Source: Coniella vitis (lineage: Eukaryota; Ascomycota; Sordariomycetes; Diaporthales; Schizoparmaceae). From it: 64,000 nucleotides of DNA. Below the pieces are notes generated by a model. The model saw only the letters and a program-made list of their open reading frames with translations. It did no database searches and was not told the origin of the DNA. Location of the stretch: NCBI GenBank assembly GCA_011317545.1, contig WUJK01000001.1:186001-250000 (forward strand), given 5' to 3'. Below are positions 1-9,992 of this stretch, piece by piece. Within the stretch, counting starts at the first letter, position 1. Each line of letters opens with the position of its first letter. The translations under genes and the position numbers were made by a program.

Positions 1-1596
1 TCCATCTACGAGTTGCCTCGGCTACTGAACTACATTACTGCGCCCAATGTTATGATCTGGTCGGCAGTCGCTGCTTCGTGCTCAGTGCCCATCATTTTCA
101 ACCCGGCACAGTTGCTGGTCAGGGATGCGCAGACGGGAGAGCACATGCCGTGGAATCCAACGCCTCAGAAATGGGTTGATGGCTCTGTAGATAACGATTT
201 GCCCATGACGCGATTGGCCGAGATGTTCAATGTCAACCATTTCATCGTCTCGCAAGTCAATCCTCATGTGGTGCCGTTCATGACAAAGGACGAGAGGCAC
301 GTTTCGGAACGTGATGGTGGGTTTGGTGCGTCGCACAGCGCCAGCTTCACTACCACCCTCACACAGCTAGCCAAGGACGAAGTTCTGCACAGACTTCACT
401 TTCTTGCAGACTTGGGAATCTTTCCTACCACCATGACGAAATTACGGAGTGTGCTCAGTCAAAAGTACTCTGGAGATATCACTATCCTGCCAGAATTCAG
501 TATGCACGATCTACCTGGCATTCTCCGTAATCCTACCGTCGACTTTATGGAGCGCTCGACCTTTTCTGGCGAGCGCGCCACATGGCCGAAACTCAGCCAG
601 ATCAGGGATCGATTTGCAGTGGAGTTGGCAATTGATCGCTCCATCCAGATTCTGAGAACGCGGTGCCTGTTTAGCCAGAGTCAAGTCGACCTACGACGCC
701 TCGCTACCAATCAAAAGAGCCTCAGTCTCCGGAACACATTTGCTTACGGTCTCTATATGTCACGCAGGGTCGAGTTGCCGCAGGCTAGGATGCTAAACGC
801 CACGGTGGACTCGGCCAAACTGCAAAAACGCTTGCGCAGAGGATCCGTAGGCAGTCTCCAACAGTTCCCCAGGCCACGCAAGCAATCTCTGGAACCAGAA
901 GACGCGCTCACGGACGATGATACCGAAGAAGAGCAACGTCTCGAACTCACTCTTCGCAGGGGTAGCGCTCACGCTTTACTGTCCGGTCGCAACAATCCGA
1001 TTGCTAAACCTAGATTCAGAAGAGGTTCTTTCAAAGCACTAGAGTCCCCGCTGCTAAAAATGGGTCCCTTAACGAACCCATTCCCGACTGGTTACGATTA
1101 TCGCGGATTCAACTTTGCTCAGCCACTGGAGAATTCGACAAACCTCACAGAGGGGCTGGTGACAGTGTCACACGCACCGCCACAAGCTTTGACCGCAGCA
1201 ACCCCGAATGGTCTCTTGGCACCCCCAAATCTTCCTCGATACTCTCCACAGGCCAGTGCAGCATCTTCAGGGCGGCTCGAGTTTACCTCACCGACAACGG
1301 TTGAGGCGTATACGTCTGATCCTCACACAACCGATGCGGACTGCGACTCCCGCACCGACGACACTATTTCGGACCCAGACCCTTATACGCACTTGTCCCT
1401 CGTCAACGGCAGCAATAAATGTGATGATGAGGCCGCTCCTTTCAAGCCATACTTGGCGCCATCAACTCACATAGTCCACGATGTTAGGCTATCCCTTTCC
1501 CACACTGCCACTCGGCAGGATTCACCCTCTGCCGCCGCACTCGCCGACGATGAGCACGAGACGACGGATACGGGTGGCGAAGGGTTGTGGGATTGA
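1..1596 (+). CDS. Patatin-like triacylglycerol lipase, 5'-truncated (C-terminal part)
   Basis: The frame is open from the first base of the window, so the N-terminal part, with the GXSXG nucleophile, lies off the left edge. Visible are the end of the patatin domain, with APNVMIWSAVAASCSVP and the catalytic-Asp motif WVDGSVDNDLP (DGS in place of DGG/DGA). This form is characteristic of the yeast Tgl3/Tgl4/Tgl5 lipid-droplet lipase family, which hydrolyses triacylglycerol and has lysophospholipid acyltransferase or phospholipase side activities. After a helical region (about residues 100-260 of the visible part) comes a long Ser/Pro/acidic tail with several R-R-G-S sites that resemble basophilic kinase targets. 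The frame ends at TGA 1594-1596, but stays open for another 111 codons. Family assignment is firm; the true C-terminus is uncertain. Confidence 0.85.
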   Translation, partial: SIYELPRLLNYITAPNVMIWSAVAASCSVPIIFNPAQLLVRDAQTGEHMPWNPTPQKWVDGSVDNDLPMTRLAEMFNVNHFIVSQVNPHVVPFMTKDERHVSERDGGFGASHSASFTTTLTQLAKDEVLHRLHFLADLGIFPTTMTKLRSVLSQKYSGDITILPEFSMHDLPGILRNPTVDFMERSTFSGERATWPKLSQIRDRFAVELAIDRSIQILRTRCLFSQSQVDLRRLATNQKSLSLRNTFAYGLYMSRRVELPQARMLNATVDSAKLQKRLRRGSVGSLQQFPRPRKQSLEPEDALTDDDTEEEQRLELTLRRGSAHALLSGRNNPIAKPRFRRGSFKALESPLLKMGPLTNPFPTGYDYRGFNFAQPLENSTNLTEGLVTVSHAPPQALTAATPNGLLAPPNLPRYSPQASAASSGRLEFTSPTTVEAYTSDPHTTDADCDSRTDDTISDPDPYTHLSLVNGSNKCDDEAAPFKPYLAPSTHIVHDVRLSLSHTATRQDSPSAAALADDEHETTDTGGEGLWD

Positions 1597-1932
1597 CTCG
1601 TTGATGGGAGGGTGAGCTCCCAGGGTAGCGATACGGAAGATACAGTGAACCTCTCTGCACTCACCACTAACGACGTGCGACTACCTTTCAAGGTACAACA
1701 GCAAAGTCACCACCACCACCAACAACAACTACAACTGGACACCGAGGCGGGTGCCGGCGAAGATAAACAGCAGCAACGCCTGGGCCAGCACCAGCGCGAC
1801 GAGATTGGTCAAAACATATCCTTGAGTCCGCGAACACCGCCATGGATCGATCCGCGCGACTCTGATGACGAGCGAGAAGGACGAAAAGAAGAAGCGATAG
1901 AGGCCATACTTTTAGAAACGGGCTGGATGTAG
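1597..1932 (+). other. In-frame open extension downstream of the lipase stop codon
   Basis: Directly after TGA 1594-1596 the same frame runs on to TAG 1930-1932. The stretch encodes a Ser/Thr segment, a Gln/His-rich tract and a charged end (SPRTPPWIDP followed by acidic and basic residues). It has no ATG-led gene structure of its own. I tested GT...AG introns that would remove the stop and found none of realistic length that keeps frame. It could be a readthrough extension (the stop is followed by C), a recent nonsense change, a sequencing error, or chance. Confidence 0.4.
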
Positions 1933-3510
1933 CATTACACAAATCCCACACCGCCTATACTTTGACGCATTTATTCGAACATTTTTCTTATTCTGGGAGC
2001 CATGACCGTGGTGCAACTCTTTTCGGGACGCAAGTCCTTGTACTATCGTATTTTGCATGCATACTGTGGTGTTGCTATCATTTTGAGGATAGTGAGTGAG
2101 AGGGGATATCAGCGAGTGCATACTAGAAGAAATGCTGTGAAGGAGTAAGGCTCACCACGGAAACGACTGTAACGCGAGAGTGATTGGAGCAGCCAGTTGC
2201 GAAAGGGTTTGCAAGTTTTCCTGGAAAAGGCCGTTCTATTTAAAGCATATACCACTGCTTGACTACATAAATACATACACAAATATCAATACCTAGATGT
2301 ACGAGTATATTATAATATTATATACAATCGCATTTACACACGCACACGTTTTATAGGTCCCTGGCCATGTCAAGCGTGGTGCACGACGATCTTGCAGTAA
2401 AGTAGATGGGGATCACCTCTTTTGCAAGCAGACGTGCCAAAGGGCGGATTCTCTCTCACATGGGCATTGTTCTTACGCACACCGCTCGGCGGACTGCGTA
2501 AATAAGTAGCAACAGACTTTAGGTCACGAGAACAAGCAAGTTGGCAGCAACAGGCATGAATGCATGTGCGCACAAAGTGACCAACTCACATACTATGTAT
2601 GTACATGGTAGCTAGCTATAGGTGAACATTTTAGCGCACCAATTGTATTGCAGCGACCTATACCCATCCTCGTGTAGCTTCTCTAAACAACGGGCTAACA
2701 AATTTTGAAGAGGAGGTGTACGTAGTTCACACATACGCTATTAGTTTCTTTGTATACTAACATAGACACTTCACAAGCCCAGTATGACAGTCAGCTCTAG
2801 CCGCAGAGTCGGTGTAATACAAGGCGTTTTACAAGTTGACACAGGAAAAGCCCAGCAGGAAAAGAATGGGGCTCGAGGAGGATTCCTTGCCGTCTCATTG
2901 ACGGTAATTACGGGCAAGCACACCAAAGGAGCATTCCTCCAAAAAGATGCCACACCTCACCACACCCGGCCACCATTTTCCCGAACCCCAATGCTCACGC
3001 CCCCTTGCCACGGGGCCCTGCCAACCAACATACCAGCCTGTGATGTACTGCGAGAGCCTTGTCTGCATGAGGTTATACTGGCCGTTGGGGAAAAGAACCT
3101 GGTTCTTCCCCGCCTTTTGGGGGAAACAGGGGGGGGGACAACATCCGGATCCGAGTGCATGGGTCAGACCAAAGTCTGGGGTAAAGGTCTCGCTTGGGGA
3201 TTCCGGGGAAACCAGGTCCGGGGAAATCGGAGCCAGAGGAGGAATCCCTGGGTACTGACAGGGCAATCAAGCCCAACGTGCATTTCATAAAGCCAGAAGG
3301 CCTCCTTTCTCGCAGACTATGTACTTACTGGTTTTTGTGCAAGGCCTTTTTAAAGTCTGGGGGGGATCAGAAAATCTGTGGGAAAAATTGACCACCAACT
3401 CACTCACTCACTCAGCCCAGCTCACCAATCCTCGCAGGGACCTTGGCTTGAAAACCCCCCCCCTTTCCCTTTTTGGCGTCACGCTCATAACGAGTAAACG
3501 ATACGCAAAC
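1933..3510. other. Intergenic region, lipase 3' side to sugar permease promoter
   Basis: No supportable gene. The first 400 bases are AT-rich and probably hold the lipase 3' UTR. Copies of the TACTATGTA-type word lie near 2591 and 3317. G/C homopolymer runs occur around 3130. The last 350 bases carry glucose-repressor-like sites described separately. Overlapping ORFs on both strands at 2784-3290 look like chance. Confidence 0.6.
3176..3362 (+). promoter_or_regulatory. Cluster of CreA/Cre1-type SYGGRG sites upstream of sugar permease
   Basis: Four same-strand matches to the carbon catabolite repressor consensus SYGGRG: CTGGGG at 3176, CCGGGG at 3203 and 3218 (starts 15 bp apart), CTGGGG at 3357. 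They lie 150-335 bp upstream of the permease ATG. Paired sites are what CreA/Cre1 usually needs in vivo. The motif is degenerate, so one or two matches would be expected by chance in this length. Confidence 0.4.
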
Positions 3511-6123
3511 ATGGCCGACCTCAACATCCGCTCTGGGCGAACAGGAGGAGTAGGGGCGGGAGGCGGCACACTGGACGACTTTGACGAGAAACACTCACAG
3601 CACGTCATTGAACACGCCGAGACCAGTGGCGGCGGCGGCGGCGAAGACAATCTCAAGGGCAGCCACCATGCGATGCGAGCCAAGGCCGACGACCTGGGGA
3701 TTTGGGAGACGATGAAGCGGTATAAGCTCGTGACTGCTGTGGGCATGATCGCTGCCTTTGCAGCTACCTTGGATGGATACCGTGAGTTTGCGAGTTTCAC
3801 ACTTGATTATTGTGCTGGGGAAGCGTTTGAACGAGCGGGAATTCAGGTAGCAGAGGAGATAATGAGGGCAATCTTGAACACCCATCGAAGGAACACCAGG
3901 CTAACCTGTAGGGTGGTTTAATCTAGAAATCAGTCTTAATGCCGGTATCGTATCGAACAAGGGCTTCATCAAGCAGATGGCGTCGCCAGGAACAACTATT
4001 ATTGCTGGACAGTATGTTTCGGCATGGGGAGGTATTCAGTCGGCTGGCCAGACTCTAGGTCAGATTGTCAGTCTAGGACCATCACTCATTACCCACTGCG
4101 GTGTTGAATGGATAATGCTAACTGTCGGGATCTGATCTGCCCTTCACTGCTCTACAGTTCCTGCAATATGCCACCGATGCTCTCGGCCGCAAGGCTGCGC
4201 TGTTCATCCTCTGGGTCTTTCTGGTGGGGGTATGTCAACTCGTCTTCGCACCCTCTCTTTATCATGCCGAAAGACTTGTGATTCAACAACGGTACACGAC
4301 TAATATCCATGTGACCAGAGCATATTTGCCGAAACTTTTGCAACGGCGTGGTATCACTGGCTGATTGCCAAGCTGTTTTCGGGTGCGGGCGTGGGCATGT
4401 TGCAGTCAACGATGCCTCTTTACCTGTGCGAGCTGGCTCCAACGCAACTCAAGGGCTTTCTCATTAATGCGTACAGTTTGTGAGTCTGGTTCTTCACCAG
4501 CTGGAGTCTTCTGATAGGACGGGAATCCTTTTGCTTACTGTGACTGCGCCGATAGTTGGTTCGTCATTGGTCAGCTCGCCGCATCCATTGGCTTGAATGT
4601 CATGAACAGCCAGGACCCGTACGAGTTCCGCGTGCCTATTTACTCGCAGGTGTGTGTGTATATTGTTCTATCACCCCGCTCCTTCTCGTTCTGTTTACAG
4701 AATCTGGCTGACAGGTGCCTTCAGTGGGCGTTCATTGGTGGCATGCTCATCATCTTTGTCTTCCTCCCCGAATCCCCCTGGTGGCTTGTGAGCAAAGGTA
4801 GGCTTGACAAAGCCTCGAAAACGCTGCTGAGGTATAACGGCCATATACCAGGATATGATGTACAGGAGGTCATCGTGAGTCTCATCTGCTTCCAATCCTT
4901 GAGAGGATCCATCTCAAAGCCAAGCATCTGGCTAAAGCATTGCTCGAGTAGGACGTCATGTCTGCTACGATTCAAGAGGAGCGTCAACTTGCCAAAGCGC
5001 ACAATGAGGATGGGCAATGGGGTGTATTCCAAGGCAGAAACCTGATTCGATTTGTGATTGCTGCATGGCCAAAGATTACACAACAATTTGTTGGTCTCAG
5101 CGTGTTCAACACATATTCCACCTACTTTTGTGAGTGGTGTTTGTGTTTCTTGGGCCGTTATTCTCATTACCCACCAAGTCCACTCGAGTATAGAATACTG
5201 ACGTCCACTTTTCCACTCCAATCAAGTCCAATATGCCGGCAATAAGAACCCTTTCTTGGTCACGGTCATTCTGTCCTGCGTCCAGCTCCTGTCCATGATC
5301 GGTACATCGACCTTGACAGACAGGTTCGGTCGTCGTCCATTGACAGTATATCCCTACGCCATTACTGCTATTTCGCTGCTATGTCTCGGTATCATCGGTT
5401 GCTTTGACTATACCACCAAGACACTAAGTTCTTTACTGGTACGTCTAGACCAACTTTCCATAATTGCCATCAGACCAAGCCCCCTTCCTCACCTCACTGG
5501 ACATCCATGCCATGTTTTTCACCACTGAAAGATATCCCACCCCCCGCTCGCTACCTGCAGATCTTCTTCGCCTGTCTCGCCACATTCTCGACGACGGGCG
5601 CCTCGGCCATCGGCTACGCCTACGCGACCGAAACCCCCCAGCAGCGTCTGCGCGCTCGCACGGCGGCCTGGGCGCTCGCCTCGTCGAACGGCATCGCCAT
5701 CATGTTCAGCTTCTGCACGCCGCTCATGATCAACGGGCCCGCGACCCAGTGGGGCCCCAAGACGGGCTTCTTTTTCGCGGCGACGGGCGGCATCGCCACG
5801 CTGGTTGCGTGGTTTATTCTGCCCGAGGTGACGAGAAGGACGCCTGCTGAGATTGATGAAATGTGAGTTGTGATTTTAGTCTTTTTTTTTCCCTTTCTTT
5901 CTTTCTTTCTTCTCGTTTCCTCCCTCATTAGGCCACTCTGGTGGACCCAACTGTTTTGATGATCTCGAGTCTTGTAACTGATACAATTTGACTCTCGGAC
6001 AACAGGTTCGAAAAGAAAGTCAATTTGCGAAAATTCGACCGTTTTGTCTGCGACGTTCAGATTTACGCAGACGAGCAGCATAGAAAGGAGGAGGAGCAGG
6101 ACCACACAGAAAGAGATGTATAA
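3511..6123 (+). CDS. MFS sugar transporter (maltose/alpha-glucoside permease type)
   Basis: Proton-coupled sugar importer of the plasma membrane, 565 aa, in the usual range for 12-helix fungal sugar porters. Model: exons 3511-3781, 3927-4066, 4158-4229, 4319-4479, 4556-4649, 4725-4874, 4952-5129, 5227-5438, 5561-5862, 6006-6123; every junction has GT..AG and keeps frame. A hydrophilic acidic N-terminus precedes helix 1 (KLVTAVGMIAAFAATLDGYQ). Family motifs seen: ALGRKAALF in the 2-3 loop, PESPWWL after helix 6, and DRFGRRP in the 8-9 loop. The glutamine-containing APTQLKGFL/GQL region fits alpha-glucoside permeases better than hexose carriers, but substrate is inferred. The start was chosen because MADLN is the first ATG in the exon frame after a C/T-rich leader. 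Upstream CreA-like sites suggest glucose repression. Confidence 0.88.
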
Positions 6124-6848
6124 GGGGTATAATAAGCTGTCAGAAAATGTGTGCCTTCACACAGAGTCGACGTATTGCGCCCAGCCATATTCAGCGGCCA
6201 TGGCATGAGGCAATATTGATTATTAAAACAAATTCTCCAGCAACATGTGGTTTAGAGGTATTGGCAGTCCTGCGCGGAACGAAACAAATGAATGATTCAT
6301 TCATACTCTTAGCAAAGTTTTATTTCGCAGACACTTGCAGTGGTTGTGATTATAGACAGCTGTGATTTCTTTAGGGATATATTTCCTTGCTGTGTGAAGG
6401 CGCCTTTGTTGCCCGAAAAGAAAAAAAAAAGTCTTTGATACCCATGATGCTTGGAACAACCAACGTTCATCTATGGGTTGCCATAGTTGTAGCTTTGTTA
6501 GTTTCAAAGAAGCTGTGACAAGATGCCAGACAAGAACAATACCTTACATTGCGTTTGTGGCACTCTGTTTTGTCCCGAGTCCATCCATTCATACATGCCT
6601 TTGTGTGCATACGTGGGAAGGAGAGAGACTCTTCCAACGATGCCTTCAGTCTGCCAAAATGATACATCTGGGGTCAGACATAAAGAATGATGTCTGAATA
6701 CAATTATATTGTCCATGCTTCGCTTCCGGGACTTGGACGCAAACGATGTTCGGTCCCCCAATCCTCCAAAGCAAATCAGATTAACCGGCTTTTTTTTTTT
6801 CATCATCATCACCACCCACCAAGTCAAGTGACACACCCGTTGATCACC
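6124..6848. other. Intergenic region with pyrimidine-rich leader
   Basis: No gene seen. The last 60 bases before the next start are a T-run followed by CAT/CAC triplets, typical of fungal core promoters or leaders. A reading frame open upstream to 6687 encodes a low-complexity Phe/His stretch here and is judged to be leader. Confidence 0.55.
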
Positions 6849-7840
6849 ATGGTAGTAGATCTCACCACAATCATCGGCCAGCAGCTCTACCTCGCCACAG
6901 AGCAGGGCCTGGCTGTGATCCATCAACAAGCAGGACGGCCAGATAGTACACACGCTAATAGAATATACTTATCAACGACAACCAGCAGCAGCAGCAGCAG
7001 CATAGATCCAGCCCCCCGAGGCGACTCGCTTCCAGCTGCCCCAATCCCAGACACCATCACGCTACACCCTCGATGGCGGAACCACTGGGGCTCCGGGCCG
7101 TCTGACGCAGCAAAGCTGTGGCTCAAGCGAAGAGGAGCGGGCCCTGGGCTGCCCGTGTACTTTGCCCCTGAGCACGACGAAGAAGAAGAGGAAGAAGAAG
7201 AAGAAGACGACCTGGCACACGCAGCAGGAAACAAGCACGGCTCCAGGAGACGTGCGAGCTGGTGGACTCGGGAAGAAGATGCTCATCCGGCCTCGTCGTC
7301 GTCCTGGGCGTGGGAGCGCGAAAGGCGGGAGAGACGTTTCCGGGCTGGCATGAGCGATGGCAACGACACCACGAGGTCCAGCGGCGTCGGTGGTGGCGTC
7401 GCCAGCGTTGAGCCCCCCTTTGATGATGCAGCTGATTTGATGCAATCTAGCCTCGGTGGACACCACGCATCATCAGCTTCGCGGTATGAGCACGATGCTT
7501 CTTCGACCGCGGTGTCCCGAGCGCGTTCCTCCACGGATAACAACAGGGTTCCTACCACGCACTTCTCGTTCGGTGCGCAGAGGGCAGATCCGCCCAGCCA
7601 CGCCGAGAGGCGATGGCCAGCTGCAAGGTTCTGGCCCCAGGACGGCGGCCGTGTCGAGCCATTGCCCGAGTCTGGTATGCGCATGGCATTGGCACGAGCC
7701 GAAGAACCGGCGGCGCTTCCAAGGCGAGGACCGCACCATGCTCGTCTGGCGGCACCAGAAGAAAGCACACACAGGTGGCAGACGAGCAGGGAGAAGCAGG
7801 AGGTGCAGAGGGACAGATCACGCGCATCTTCGGCGGAGTA

Positions 7841-7882
<42 letters not shown>

Positions 7883-9107
7883 TAGTGGCAACCGCACGGC
7901 AGCATCAGACCCGAGTGAAAGGGCGTTCAAAGGCAGAGACGAACAACATGTCTCGATGCACCGGCCCATCTCGAGGTTCTGGCCCAAGTCAGGCCGTGTA
8001 GAGCCATTACCCGCGTCTTGGCTACGCATGCCACGAGCAGACACGCCGACGGGCACCGCGCACAAGCCAAGTGATGCACGTGTCGAGCGAGAACAAGATA
8101 CGCATGTGGACATGGAGCAGTTGCAGGACGACAGCCGACCAACCTCGTATTCCGAGCACGCATCTGGTGGTGATCAGAGCGAAGCACAGCCAGATACACA
8201 CGAGGTCCAGCACGCAGAAGTTGGCCAAGGCCCAGTTCGTAAATACCAAGCCTCCAGGTTCTGGCCAAAATCAGGCATTGTTGAACCATTGACACCCTCG
8301 TGGAGGGCTTTGTCACATACTGACACGCCAGCGATCGCAAAGAAAGAGTCAGGTTACTCGGTCGTTGAGCCGGCACCAGACATGACACACAGCAGAGACG
8401 CAAGAGATCAGACTGACCGACCAGGCTTGAAGCACTTGCCGAGTACTGGCCATGCTGAAGCACAGCAAGCTACAAGCCAGCACACAGACGCAGGAGAACA
8501 AGCCAACAAGTCACTCTCCAAGCACTGGCTCGCGGACAGCCCAGTCGAACCAAAGCCCACTGCTCTCCAGCCCATAGAACACAAACAGATGCCCGCTCAC
8601 ACTTACAGGCCGATATCCAGATTTTGGCGTCCCGGCGAGCACGCCGAGCCTTGGTCAGAAACATATCTGCGGATCTTGCGGTCTCACAGGACAGGCACTG
8701 GGGACTTGCCGAGCCCAACCGACGTTCAACCACAAGATAACCACGACCCAACAGTCTTGCCACCGGGCGGAGAGCAACTGGAAAAGCCAGGTCCAGGACA
8801 CACGCCAAGCCAACAGCATGCTGAATCGAGTGCGTCGTCACCTGTCACATATTCCCAACGACCTCGCAGGCCAGTTTCGAGGTTCTGGTCAAAGAACGGC
8901 CGCGTGGAGCCACTGTCCAAGACTTTGTTGCGCACGCGGTTTTTGAACAGGCTAAGTCAATCCCAATCCCAATCCCACATTGACCCGGAAGCAGCTGCGC
9001 AAACAGGCACAGAGCCAACCATCAGAGACATGTATGAGAGCAGCGTTCGTTCCGCTTTGGACGCAGGATCCTCGCAGAGTCGAAAGGGCAAAGAGAGGGC
9101 GCAATAG
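6849..9107 (+). CDS. Uncharacterised protein with imperfect RFW-x-VEPL repeats
   Basis: Single-exon frame of 752 aa from the ATG at 6849, chosen for its strong context (CACCATGG) over an upstream in-frame ATG in the poly-T leader. The N-terminus (MVVDLTTIIGQQLYLATEQG) is the only ordered-looking part. The rest is hydrophilic, rich in Ser, Glu, Arg and His, and predicted disordered. A motif of about 20 residues, consensus (S/A)RFWPKxGRVEPLPxS(W/L)LRM, recurs with its R/K codon at 7626, 7974, 8256, 8520 (degenerate, KHW), 8619 and 8880 (residues 260, 376, 470, 558, 591, 678). Most spacings are 87-116 residues. An acidic run follows residue 105 and a 13-codon TCG serine run lies at 332-344. No known domain recognised. 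The regularly spaced aromatic/basic motif suggests a repeated short linear binding site. Confidence 0.7.
7842..7880 (+). repeat. (TCG)13 trinucleotide repeat inside coding region
   Basis: Perfect TCG triplets encode a pure serine run in the RFW-repeat protein. Length changes in threes would keep frame, so this is a likely polymorphic site. Confidence 0.9.
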
Positions 9108-9992
9108 CCAGAGCCGTTCATAGATTTCACAGTGTTGAGTGCAAGATAGTGGTAGTCATTGGATTAGTAGATATGGCGTTGTCAGCTCTGGTAGTCCCCC
9201 GAAGGAGGTGGGGGGAGGGCTGAATGGGCAATGCCTTTTGCGAGATGTGGACGCAAGGTAAGTATGGAGAGCGCTGCTGGAAAGCTATGAGTGACAGGTT
9301 TGCATAGGCAATCGCACCTTGTTTGTCTTGATATATTTGGTCGAGACGCGACGACGCAGACGGTTCAATGACCAGTTCTGGTGAGCAATATCGGTTTCCT
9401 ATTTTCACCGTGTGGTTATCTTCCAGGCCATGGTTATACTCTGCCATACTGTCAAAGGTTTCTGGTGGTTGACGTAAATCACCATCGACGTCTCGGTTTT
9501 CTGAAGAATCAGAGCATATGAAATGTCAATCCAGACTTGCTGCAATTCGGCTTCTGGCCAATCATGACTTCTGCCGCCAGCCAAGAGAGTCTGAAAAGAT
9601 ACAAGCTTCCTGTGTGGGAGATGGCTTTTATTTTTGGCAAAGAAAAATCCGTATAGGCCCTATACCAACGCGTCTACTTGTCGATATCGCACTGAGTAGG
9701 TGATTTCACCCAGATATGGCGCAATCGGCTCCAGTCTACTAGGGTGCAATTTCGGGGGTAATGACACAGGATTACCGTGTATAAAATCATGATGAAACAA
9801 TCACGACAAGGCAGTATTTTGACTTCTTTACCTGTGTTGATTATCAAAGGACGCCAAAATACCAGAACAGTCGGGCATTCTTATGCTTGACACCAACCGT
9901 TACGCCTTGGACCAGCAAAACCGTCAAGGTAGTGCCCTGCAGATCCCAGAGAGCGACAGATCAATTATTTTGCTGAGTCGTTGGTGGTAAGC
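9108..9992. other. Intergenic region, no supported gene
   Basis: Two plus-strand genes flank this stretch. A minus-strand ORF of about 100 codons (9127-9447) has no recognisable similarity and no clear promoter. Nothing else stands out. Confidence 0.5.

Noticed and set aside
9127..9447. Minus-strand ORF of 106 codons between two genes
   Set aside because: Some stretches look coding-like, but there is no recognisable family, intron or promoter support.
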